Of a stretch of 21,408 nucleotides of DNA, positions 7,501 to 14,347 are shown piece by piece. The position numbers and the translations under genes are program-made. Numbering within the stretch: the stretch's first letter is position 1; the number at the start of each line of letters is the position of its first letter. The DNA comes from Bacteriovoracaceae bacterium. GTDB taxonomy: Bacteria; Bdellovibrionota; Bacteriovoracia; Bacteriovoracales; Bacteriovoracaceae. The stretch lies in NCBI GenBank assembly GCA_023954595.1, contig JAGSHJ010000005.1, positions 1-21,408 on the forward strand, written 5' to 3'. Under the pieces are notes generated by a model. It did no database searches and had not been told where the DNA came from. It saw only the letters and a program-made list of their open reading frames with translations.

Positions 7501-8094
7501 CTAAGAACCGGTCAGTATGACAACGGAACACTAGGTGAAATCTTTATCGATATGCATAAAGAAGGTGCTGCTTATAGATCTCTAATGAACTGTTTCTCAA
7601 TCGCAATCTCTTTAGGCCTTCAATATGGTGTGCCTCTAGAAGAATTTGTTGACGCGTTCACATTTACTAAGTTTGAGCCAAACGGCATGGTAATGGGACA
7701 TGACAACTTAAAGATGGCGACTTCTGTAATTGATTATGTATTTAGAGACCTTGCATGCAAGTACCTAGGTCGTCACGATCTAGTACATGTTAAGCCAACT
7801 GACCTTGAAAGTGACAAAATCACTGGCGAGAGCAAAGACGAAGAGCCTCTTCTTGAAATGATCGAGAAAAAAGAGGAAGTTCATCACGCAGACGGCACTG
7901 TAAGTGTTCAAACTGATAAAGTTTACTCTCGTGAAAGAGATGCTGGAATGGTAACTCAAGCGAGAAAAATGCAAGAAGCTAAAATGAAAGGCTATGAAGG
8001 AGAGGCATGTCCAGAGTGTCAATCTTTCACACTTCTTCGTAACGGATCTTGTATGAAATGTGATACTTGCGGATCAACTACTGGTTGTTCCTAA
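4588..8094 (+). CDS. nrdJ: Adenosylcobalamin-dependent (class II) ribonucleotide reductase
   Basis: This enzyme reduces ribonucleotides to deoxyribonucleotides in the cytoplasm using a coenzyme-B12 radical, so it needs no oxygen. The 1168-residue product is the long class II type. Visible landmarks are NSPQWFNTGL (135-144), Cys182 as likely first redox cysteine, GSGTGTNFSN (211-220), the active-site NPCSE (457-461; Asn457, Cys459 and Glu461 correspond to the N-x-C-x-E of class I enzymes), Cys470 in TACNLASLNL as likely redox partner, LAPTGTIGLVMD (656-667), a TSCPD-type domain (about 970-1050) and a Cys-rich tail with CPEC (1141-1144) and CMKC...C...C (1155-1167) for thioredoxin-linked re-reduction. 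No N-terminal ATP cone is evident. The start is GTG, with AAGGAG 6 nt upstream. It is monocistronic between an NrdR-controlled promoter and a terminator. No nrdAB or nrdDG genes are in the window. Confidence 0.97.
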   Translation: MKINRLFTRKGKSPYAGMKFEKRTSEVKNVDGSSNSTMEVTVPNTWSQVATDIIAQKYFRKTGVPQLDGKGKVIQDESGNPVLGSETDSRQVFDRLSSCWRTWGEKYNYFDSKEDADAFQGELAFMLANQMAAPNSPQWFNTGLHSAYGITGSPQGHKYVDPKTGEVKSSTSAYERPQPHACFIQSIKDDLVNEGGIMDLWSREGRLFKYGSGTGTNFSNIRGEGENLSGGGFSSGLMSFLKIGDRAAGAIKSGGTTRRAAKMVCLDLDHPDIVDFIQWKVKEERKVAALVTGSKVCKKHLQAIFKTINESGLEGDSKTCAKSNKALKKAIREASADQVPMNYISRCLDLAKQGFTDIEFEVYDTDWNSEAYATVSGQNSNNSVRIPNKFFKALEKDEEWELISRTSGKTIRKIKAKELWAMISESAWQSADPGVQFDDTINEWHTCPEDGRINASNPCSEYMFLDDTACNLASLNLVKFMDEVTGMFEIEKYIHACEVWTVVLEISVLMAQFPSVEIARRSYDYRTLGLGFANIGALLMRMGIAYDSDEGRNIAASLTAILGGASYKTSALLAKEHGPFARYEANKEHMLKVIRNHRRAAHNVNSSEYEGLTVTPQPLNPKFVEKYLVDHAKEQWDLALELGEKHGFRNAQTTVLAPTGTIGLVMDCDTTGVEPDFALVKFKKLAGGGYFKIINQSVPEALKTLGYKKKQIDEIIKHAVGRGTLAQAPGIDHERLRNLGFTDEKISAVEASLESAFDISFAFNRYSLGDEFITKNLKIDEKKLADPELNILKELGISQQDIQKANDYVCGTMTVEGAPGLKEEHLSVFDCANKCGRYGTRLISWAGHIKMMAACQPYLSGAISKTINMPNEATVEDISEAYMLSWSLMTKANAIYRDGSKLSQPLNVSAFEDLGLLDEDFDEMPQTEKIEKVAQKIVEKIIYKEVSKRKSLPNRRIGYTQKASVGGHKVYLRTGQYDNGTLGEIFIDMHKEGAAYRSLMNCFSIAISLGLQYGVPLEEFVDAFTFTKFEPNGMVMGHDNLKMATSVIDYVFRDLACKYLGRHDLVHVKPTDLESDKITGESKDEEPLLEMIEKKEEVHHADGTVSVQTDKVYSRERDAGMVTQARKMQEAKMKGYEGEACPECQSFTLLRNGSCMKCDTCGSTTGCS

Positions 8095-8096
8095 GA

Positions 8097-8144
8097 AATA
8101 GGGGGGCGGTAAAACGCTCCCTAATCTTTCTACTCCTACGGGAG
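8097..8144 (+). other. Two hairpins in the nrdJ 3' untranslated region
   Basis: Just after the nrdJ stop, AGGGGGGCG and CGCTCCCT pair around GTAAAA with one bulge. Then CTCC (8133-8136) and GGAG (8141-8144) enclose TACG, a UNCG-class tetraloop closed by C-G and so unusually stable for a 4-bp stem. Neither has a good T-tract. They may protect the mRNA 3' end or form part of a composite terminator with the hairpin at 8240. Confidence 0.4.
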
Positions 8145-8239
8145 ACATAAAGTTATTGGTACTAACTTATCTTTTACTTTTAATATCTTGCCTCAATACA
8201 CACACAAGAGAATTAAAAGTTATCCTGCATAACATATAG

Positions 8240-8265
8240 AGCGCCCTAAATGGGGCGCTTTTTTT
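8240..8265 (+). terminator. Intrinsic terminator of nrdJ
   Basis: AGCGCCC (8240-8246) pairs with GGGCGCT (8253-8259) around a 6-nt loop and is followed by a run of seven T (8259-8265). This is a textbook plus-strand rho-independent terminator, about 150 nt after the nrdJ stop. Read on the minus strand it also lies just past the thioesterase stop, but the trailing sequence there (TCTATATGTT) is a poor T-tract. Confidence 0.88.
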
Positions 8266-8281
8266 ATGGGAATTTTTGGAA

Positions 8282-8758
8282 CTATCTTTTAAGACTAGAG
8301 TTAAACTCTTTCTTTGATTTGGCCCTTGCTTTGGCATTTTCATAACGCCTTTTCTCATCATCAGTTTGTGGCTCAAGCCCAGCTACTTCACGGGACTTTC
8401 CAAACTCATCTATTGCTACAAAAGTCACATAGGCCTTGGTTGTTTTTCTTTTATCTCCCGAGTAGGGATTTTCACTGTCAACACGCACACCTACGATCAT
8501 AGAGCTTCTACCAACATAGTTGATACTCGCCTTGATGGTAACGTGATGTCCTACGTTGATAGGTGAGATGAAGTCTATGTCAGATATATGTGCTGTAACC
8601 ACAGGGTTATTGCAATGCCTTTCTGCGGCCATTGCTGCTGCAATATCAATCCAAGACATTATCTTTCCACCAAATATTGTGCCGTGTTTGTTAGCGTCGC
8701 CCGGCATGACCATTTCTCTCATTATGACAGAGCTTTCAGAAGGTGATTTTGTTTTCAT
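8282..8758 (-). CDS. Acyl-CoA thioesterase, hotdog fold (YciA/BACH-like)
   Basis: This enzyme hydrolyses acyl-CoA to free fatty acid and CoA in the cytoplasm. The 158-residue product has the single-hotdog signature MPGDANKHGTIFGGKIMSWID (18-38). In this family the catalytic pair is an Asn and an Asp, here most likely Asn23 and Asp38 (Asn24/Asp39 in the Neisseria homologue). The core continues through VVTAHISDIDFISPINVGHH (53-72) and VGRSSMIVGVRV (82-93). The tail (134-158) is Lys/Arg-rich and probably disordered. Members usually form hexamers and prefer varying chain lengths; substrate cannot be read from the sequence. Its ATG directly abuts the stop of the giant lipoprotein gene (TAAATG), and its likely ribosome site (GAGGGAA) lies inside the last codons of that gene, so translation is probably coupled. 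Confidence 0.92.
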   Translation of the reverse strand: MKTKSPSESSVIMREMVMPGDANKHGTIFGGKIMSWIDIAAAMAAERHCNNPVVTAHISDIDFISPINVGHHVTIKASINYVGRSSMIVGVRVDSENPYSGDKRKTTKAYVTFVAIDEFGKSREVAGLEPQTDDEKRRYENAKARAKSKKEFNSSLKR

Positions 8759-11700
8759 TTAATTTCCCTCGCCACAGTAGACGTGATGATTCCATTTGTA
8801 ACCTTTAGAGAACTCGTTGTATCCCACAGGTTGGTTATTACTTTCGCCCGCGTCGTATATTGAGTCGACTAGGCCATTTACTGGAGTAGGTGTTGAATCT
8901 TCTGGTTCAAAGTTTGCGTATGGTTCACCGTCGAATGGGCCAAATGCGCCACCACGTCTAGTTGTACCACTTGCACAGAGCTCGCTTCCGATTGCCTTTA
9001 GTTTTGTCACTATTTCTGCACTCGTTTTAGGCTCGCCAGTTGCTGGATCAAAGTCATCCACATCAAGCGGTTGTGCTGATGTTAGGTATTGATCATCAAG
9101 GCCCTCACCACTTACAAACTTATTAAAGTAAACATTTAAATCTGTTCCATCAGGTAGAGCACACTTTCTTGTATCTCCGTCGCCTGCAGCACCACTACAA
9201 CAAATAGAGGCGTCCTCAGTAGAGTTCAGTGGTGAACCAAGAGGTAGACAACACTTAAATTCATGATCTGAAAAGATTGGTTCATGATCTAATAATTTTT
9301 GATCCGCAACCTTCTTTAAATCCGTTGATGGATCCCAGTGTTGGTATGGATCATAAGCAGCACCAGGGGAGCCAGTTACACTCCAGTAAGTGTCTGCTGA
9401 AGGATCAACAAAAGTCTCTGGACTGTTTATAAAGTCAGATACAGTTTCAATAGAGTCTTTAAAGATGCCTGGTACAACCTTTTGATAGATATCATTACAA
9501 AATACCGGCTCGTAAGTCATTTGTGGAATACCAATGTATTCAAGCTTAGCAAGCTTCTCCAGATAGAATAGGGCATCCCCTGGCTTAGAGCTTCTTCTGT
9601 GTGATAAGTAATTTGGATCATCAATTGCTGCAGTTGCAGGTACTCTTGTTTGCTCCCAAAGAAGAGTTCCAGGTGCTGTAAATTCTAAGTATAAAGAGTG
9701 TGACTTGTGTCCATAAAATTCGTATTCATCAGCTGGGCCGCCATCTACTGTGTCGTCAATAATACCCTGAGAGTATGCTACTTTTAATATCCTTGTACTG
9801 TCGTCATACATATAGCAACACTGATCACCGTCGCTACACACATTACTAGGATTCCACTGGACGTTGTCTACAGAGTCCCCACAAAGACCATTCCAACCAT
9901 TGGCATTACAGTTATAACTTGAAGGAATAAGTCTTTTACACGAACCACCTGGGTGTAGAGATTGTCCACCTTTGTCGCTGTACGGGTTCTCAAGGTCAAT
10001 TCTCACTTCACTGATATTGTTAAATGCCATGAAAGACGGAATCCTTGTGTGGATATATCTTTTGGCCTCACGGTTTTCAATTAGATCCGGAAGGTCAACG
10101 TTCCACTCAAAGAATTGCGCATCTTCTTGAGAGTCATAAGGAAGTAGTTGCATGAACGCCCATGGGTTTTGTGCCCAAAGATCTTGGTCATTCATCTTCT
10201 CTGGATCAGTATCAATTTTCATTTTAAATGTTGTGTAGTCCAAGCTTGGAGCGGCCGCATAAGATAGGCTGTCAATTGATCCAAGAGGAGACTGCGCACA
10301 CCCAGCTGCACCAAGTCCTGAGTCAACACAGAAGTTGATTCTATCTTGGTTTAAATCACTCTCACTCAAGTTGTAGTCAGCAGGAGTTTCAGTCAGCAGT
10401 AGAGGAGTTTGATAGTTCACACACTTGAAGTTATTAACATCAAGGCTAAGTCTTTTCTTGCTCCAGTCATTTGTGCCATCAGCAAATTTTCTTACCCAGC
10501 TTCCGCCACAACATGTTCTAGCTCCAGCGTCATGGATGTTTTTCCATTGGTTGGTATCTAGTATTGTTGGATCCCCTGCTTGAAGGCCTGGGTCGTTAGG
10601 GCGTCTTGCTGATACTCTTGAATTTGTTATGGCCGATGCCAAGGTCGCGTCGTCTACAATAGGTAGACTTGCAGCATATCTTGAATAGCGATTTGGGTTG
10701 TTTGGCTGAAAACCGCCATAGATGTCAGTTCTGAGTCCCGTTGACTCTGTAGATAGAGGAGAGTCCTCAGTATACATCGTTATGTCTTTTCCAACTTCTC
10801 TACAACATCTATTGTTGTGCATAGAATAGCTATTAAACGCTTCTACTTCAGCATCAGTAGAGTCAGTCGTTAGCGTTGGCTCTCTGCTTTCTTGTGAGCA
10901 CACAAGGTACTCTTCCCAATACTTTCTTTCTGCAACATTTCCAAACATGTCGCCACCAAGAATGTCTATTAGCTCGTAATGCTTATAGTTTGGTGAACAG
11001 TCATAGTTTGTATGACATACAGAGCCTGCTCTTCTAAAGCATGCATTTTGTGCAAATGTTGGTTGTAGTTGGGTATCACTCGAAGCAAGTGTTCTAGCTT
11101 CAATACTCTTAAATGCTGATTTGTCTCTGATTTGATCCTCAGTCATACTGAAAAGGTCTCCAGTATTTGAGTCAACCGCCTCAAGTCCACACATATTCTG
11201 TTGAGTTGCATAGTACTTAGTTGCGTCAACCTTATCGAAGATGCCACTTATAAAAGAGTCACTAATTTGTACCTGGTCATTAATAAAGCTGTCTTTTAAG
11301 TGTAGGTAGTTGCCGTCACTGTCAATGATTGGACATGAGCTGTATTTCAGACCTGTGTATAGATTAGCATTACATCCACCAATTTGAGAGATGAAGTCTG
11401 TTCTATACTCGGTATCCTTATTTCTGTGCTGATCAAGAGGGTTGTAGTTTGTAGTCGTGCCACCTGCATACTTTGGAAGTGATTTGGCCGGGCGACAAAG
11501 CCCATGAGAGCTTGTTCCAAGAGAGGAAGTAAGTCCTAAGTTTGCTTCTATCGCTTCTCTCACATCAAGAGGTAGAGTCGATCCACCGCTTGTGATTACA
11601 TAGTCCTTTGGTCTACCTAGTACGTTTGCGTCTTTTCCAAAGTAGTGGTTCTTTGTCTCTTGTTGATTTTCCAAAGGTGCTGCAAATCTAGCAACTTCTT

Positions 11701-14146
11701 TATTAAAGTCACTTGAAGTTAGTGCTGCACAGTAGAAGTTTGGAGCACAAGAGAGTGCTTTTCTTTTATTTTCATCTGATAGTGTTGTTAGATCAATCGC
11801 ACAAGGAGCACCTGCACCTCTGTAGACACATCTTTTAGAGCTTGATCCTGGTGGAAGTTGACCTTGTTGAAGAAATTGCACAAGTGCCCCAGACTTCTCA
11901 TCCTGGCCTATTTCGCTCGCGCCAACAGCTTCAAAGTTCGGCCAGCTCGTCTTATATTGAAAAACATCAACACAAGAGTATTCCCAGCCAAGTTTAGTAA
12001 TACAATGTGAATCTGTTTCACACTCGTGTTGCTTTTGGCAAAGGCCACCATCGTTTTGAAATGGGCTATTGATTTCTTCGTTAGGATCATAGTCATAGTT
12101 AGCTGCAGTAGTCATAAAGTCGTACTCTTGCACGCTAACAATATGATCTGTAGGAGAGGCAAGATCTGCAAAAGGAGCGTTAATTGCCAAGTATAGCTTG
12201 TCACTAGTAGCGCGAACTTTTCTACCCTTACCAATAGCAAACCAGGTAACACCATCAAATGATCCAATTAGTGCACCTTTATTAAAACCAAACCAATCTC
12301 TTTGGTAGCCATTAACATACATTGCAGATTGAGCGCTTAGTCTATTTAGACGCTGTTGTTGAACATCTGAATCTGGAGAGTGTGAAAATGGAAGCATTGT
12401 AGGTGGAACCCAACATGCTCTGCCAAAGATAGTATCTTCGTAATTACCTGCAACTGAGTTTGTTCCCCAAGAGTCACGTGAAGTTGTAAAACCACGCGCC
12501 CTAAGGCCTAGCCCATCTTGAGTGCTAGGGTATGGAGAAAAATTTGTAAACCAGCTGTCTTTGCCACACTGCGGACATGCAGTGTAATACCCATCAAGGG
12601 CCGCAATGTAATAGACCTTGTCGAATTCTAAATCTACAAGCTTTGCAGGGCGTGCCTGATCAAGGCTAACATTCATCTGGCCTAGGATAGAGTTCATATT
12701 GAATGAACCATTTAGTGGGAATAGTTGTGAGTCATCCAAATATTGAAACGGCTCGCCCTCTTGTTCAGTGCTTGTGTATGTTTCACCACTTACATAAGGA
12801 TTGATCTCTTCATTATTTTTATTAAAAAATCTATGAGGAGCTGAACGTGAACTAACCATCACTTCCAAGTCTTGGAAAGGAAGATCATTGTCATTGGTTG
12901 CTGGAGTAACACACTCAACACTTGAAACGTCTGAAGTTTCGTTGCCTTGAGCGTCTGTTTCATAAACTAATTTATAAGTGTATGCCGGACAGTTTTTAAC
13001 CATTAGGTCTAGATCATCTTTTTCAGCACAACCACAATGCCCGTAAAGTCTCTTCATGACTGTTTCGTAGTACATGTTGTCAGTTGTAGTTGATACTTCA
13101 CATTTATTATAACTTGCTGAAGAGTTGTATGGATCCTTATGAAATGGATCTTCATTAGAGTTGGCCTTAAGCTCCTCGATACAATCGTAATCTGCGATCA
13201 TAGCAAGTCTTCTTTCTTCCGCTTCAGCAGCAGGATCCTCTGGATCTACTGGATCATCACCATCATCATTTTGCGGATCTTCAAGACAGCTATAATAGTA
13301 TTGCGGATACTTTAGATACCAGTTTGAATTTGAGTCTTTCTCACTCTCGGCCAAATTAAAGCCTTGAGGATCTGCTTGCGCACCTGATTGTTTAACAGCA
13401 GCTTCATTTACACACTGTCCTTGAATACAACAGTCATATCCTTGTGACTTACAACCAGCATCTGAACAAGTAGAAGGGTTGGAAGTTGTATTGCCATTCA
13501 TATCTATACGAATCGATAACTCTGAATAGTTAATTGTACTTGTTTCAATCTCTTCTAGAAAAGAGCTGTCGTTTATTTTGTAAAGCTTCAGGCTGTTGCT
13601 ATTGATAATGCCAAGGCAGTTGTCACAGACATCTTCAGTGTTGAAAGCAACTGAGCTGGTAGCAGGCGCACTTGAAAGCGTAAGAGGACTCTCTGAGATC
13701 AAAATATCCTTATTACAAATTTCATTGCCTGAAGATTGAGACAATTGAATTCTTAGATATCTATTTCTTGTTCCTGTTCTGTAGTCGGTAGTTACTGCAG
13801 GTGTCGCTCTGGCGATTAGTGGCTTTGAGCTATTTGATCCTGTTAAAAAGGTTGCGTGTAGACAGTACTGCCCGTCAAAGTTTGAATCTGCTTGTAGGTA
13901 AGCATCAATAGCACTTCCAAAAATATAATGATTTTTTAAATTGTCATAATTAATAGTCAGAGTCGATAGTTGCTGACCGGAATCGAGCCAGTAGGGGGCA
14001 ACTTCGTCAGAATAAGTAATATCATCTTCGTCTTGATCTGTTGTCGTTGAATCAAGGTTCTCAGTACCCTGTTGAAGACGGGCAGTCTGCTCAGGCAGAC
14101 AAGAGGATAGAAGGGCAAGCAATGTAAGTAATATTGGTAGTTTCAT
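8759..14146 (-). CDS. Giant Cys-rich lipoprotein, unknown function
   Basis: No family recognised. The 1795-residue product begins MKLPILLTLLALLSSC then LPEQTARL, a good lipoprotein signal with lipobox LLSSC, so Cys16 is the lipidated residue. The +2 Leu would permit outer-membrane or surface location. Residues 30-60 are acidic and Thr/Ser-rich, a likely flexible linker. By hand count there are about 57 cysteines, hence about 56 besides the lipidated one, including six adjacent Cys-Cys pairs. Small Cys clusters recur, for example CSDAGCKSQGYDCCIQGQC near residue 230 and CSDGDQCCY near 1420. Asp, Asn, Ser, Thr and Tyr are abundant and Lys is sparse, typical of extracellular proteins. No transmembrane segment follows the signal. 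The frame is intact throughout. Start codon context lacks an obvious Shine-Dalgarno sequence. It lies 201 nt downstream of a secreted-protein gene on the same strand. Confidence 0.85.
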   Translation of the reverse strand: MKLPILLTLLALLSSCLPEQTARLQQGTENLDSTTTDQDEDDITYSDEVAPYWLDSGQQLSTLTINYDNLKNHYIFGSAIDAYLQADSNFDGQYCLHATFLTGSNSSKPLIARATPAVTTDYRTGTRNRYLRIQLSQSSGNEICNKDILISESPLTLSSAPATSSVAFNTEDVCDNCLGIINSNSLKLYKINDSSFLEEIETSTINYSELSIRIDMNGNTTSNPSTCSDAGCKSQGYDCCIQGQCVNEAAVKQSGAQADPQGFNLAESEKDSNSNWYLKYPQYYYSCLEDPQNDDGDDPVDPEDPAAEAEERRLAMIADYDCIEELKANSNEDPFHKDPYNSSASYNKCEVSTTTDNMYYETVMKRLYGHCGCAEKDDLDLMVKNCPAYTYKLVYETDAQGNETSDVSSVECVTPATNDNDLPFQDLEVMVSSRSAPHRFFNKNNEEINPYVSGETYTSTEQEGEPFQYLDDSQLFPLNGSFNMNSILGQMNVSLDQARPAKLVDLEFDKVYYIAALDGYYTACPQCGKDSWFTNFSPYPSTQDGLGLRARGFTTSRDSWGTNSVAGNYEDTIFGRACWVPPTMLPFSHSPDSDVQQQRLNRLSAQSAMYVNGYQRDWFGFNKGALIGSFDGVTWFAIGKGRKVRATSDKLYLAINAPFADLASPTDHIVSVQEYDFMTTAANYDYDPNEEINSPFQNDGGLCQKQHECETDSHCITKLGWEYSCVDVFQYKTSWPNFEAVGASEIGQDEKSGALVQFLQQGQLPPGSSSKRCVYRGAGAPCAIDLTTLSDENKRKALSCAPNFYCAALTSSDFNKEVARFAAPLENQQETKNHYFGKDANVLGRPKDYVITSGGSTLPLDVREAIEANLGLTSSLGTSSHGLCRPAKSLPKYAGGTTTNYNPLDQHRNKDTEYRTDFISQIGGCNANLYTGLKYSSCPIIDSDGNYLHLKDSFINDQVQISDSFISGIFDKVDATKYYATQQNMCGLEAVDSNTGDLFSMTEDQIRDKSAFKSIEARTLASSDTQLQPTFAQNACFRRAGSVCHTNYDCSPNYKHYELIDILGGDMFGNVAERKYWEEYLVCSQESREPTLTTDSTDAEVEAFNSYSMHNNRCCREVGKDITMYTEDSPLSTESTGLRTDIYGGFQPNNPNRYSRYAASLPIVDDATLASAITNSRVSARRPNDPGLQAGDPTILDTNQWKNIHDAGARTCCGGSWVRKFADGTNDWSKKRLSLDVNNFKCVNYQTPLLLTETPADYNLSESDLNQDRINFCVDSGLGAAGCAQSPLGSIDSLSYAAAPSLDYTTFKMKIDTDPEKMNDQDLWAQNPWAFMQLLPYDSQEDAQFFEWNVDLPDLIENREAKRYIHTRIPSFMAFNNISEVRIDLENPYSDKGGQSLHPGGSCKRLIPSSYNCNANGWNGLCGDSVDNVQWNPSNVCSDGDQCCYMYDDSTRILKVAYSQGIIDDTVDGGPADEYEFYGHKSHSLYLEFTAPGTLLWEQTRVPATAAIDDPNYLSHRRSSKPGDALFYLEKLAKLEYIGIPQMTYEPVFCNDIYQKVVPGIFKDSIETVSDFINSPETFVDPSADTYWSVTGSPGAAYDPYQHWDPSTDLKKVADQKLLDHEPIFSDHEFKCCLPLGSPLNSTEDASICCSGAAGDGDTRKCALPDGTDLNVYFNKFVSGEGLDDQYLTSAQPLDVDDFDPATGEPKTSAEIVTKLKAIGSELCASGTTRRGGAFGPFDGEPYANFEPEDSTPTPVNGLVDSIYDAGESNNQPVGYNEFSKGYKWNHHVYCGEGN

Positions 14147-14222
14147 ACATTCAACTTATCGGCTCAAGGAACCTCATTTTAATAACTTGCATTTATTTTA
14201 GGCCTAAACGGGACATGGCCAG

Positions 14223-14228
14223 ATTATA
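14223..14228 (-). promoter_or_regulatory. Candidate -10 element for the giant lipoprotein gene
   Basis: A perfect TATAAT reads on the minus strand at 14228-14223, about 77 nt before the start codon. It is flanked symmetrically by GGCCA (14217-14221) and TGGCC (14230-14234), which could be an operator-like palindrome. No convincing -35 is present 16-18 nt upstream, so an activator may be needed, or this is chance. Confidence 0.3.
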
Positions 14229-14287
14229 GTGGCCTATTAAAGTCCAGTAGGAGGGCTAAGTGTATGTAAATATTGAGGTAGGCTTGG

Positions 14288-14307
14288 AGCTTGAAGTGAA
14301 TCAAGCT
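14288..14307. repeat. Hairpin between the two large envelope-protein genes
   Basis: AGCTTGA (14288-14294) and TCAAGCT (14301-14307) form a 7-bp stem with a 6-nt loop, about 40-60 nt past the stop codon of the 729-residue gene on the minus strand. There is no following T-tract, so it is more likely an RNA-stabilising or processing hairpin than an intrinsic terminator. Confidence 0.35.
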
Positions 14308-14347
14308 GGAGGTCAAAAATGCCTAGTGGCACATATACTGGTCAGTT

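Noticed and set aside
8132..8145. Match to the conserved 16S rRNA segment ACTCCTACGGGAG
   Set aside because: The identity spans only about 14 bases, is limited to a tetraloop hairpin, and no flanking rRNA similarity is seen. It is not an rRNA fragment.
8556..8762. Plus-strand open frame of 68 codons opposite the thioesterase gene
   Set aside because: It is a shadow of a well-supported hotdog thioesterase and has no ribosome site or recognisable sequence.
8759..14146. Possible assembly-made fusion of several genes in the giant lipoprotein frame
   Set aside because: The frame is continuous with consistent composition and Cys distribution, there is one signal peptide, and no internal signal peptide or change of style was seen.
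14288..14307. Intrinsic terminator after the 729-residue protein gene
   Set aside because: The hairpin has no following T-run on either strand, so it is listed only as a repeat.
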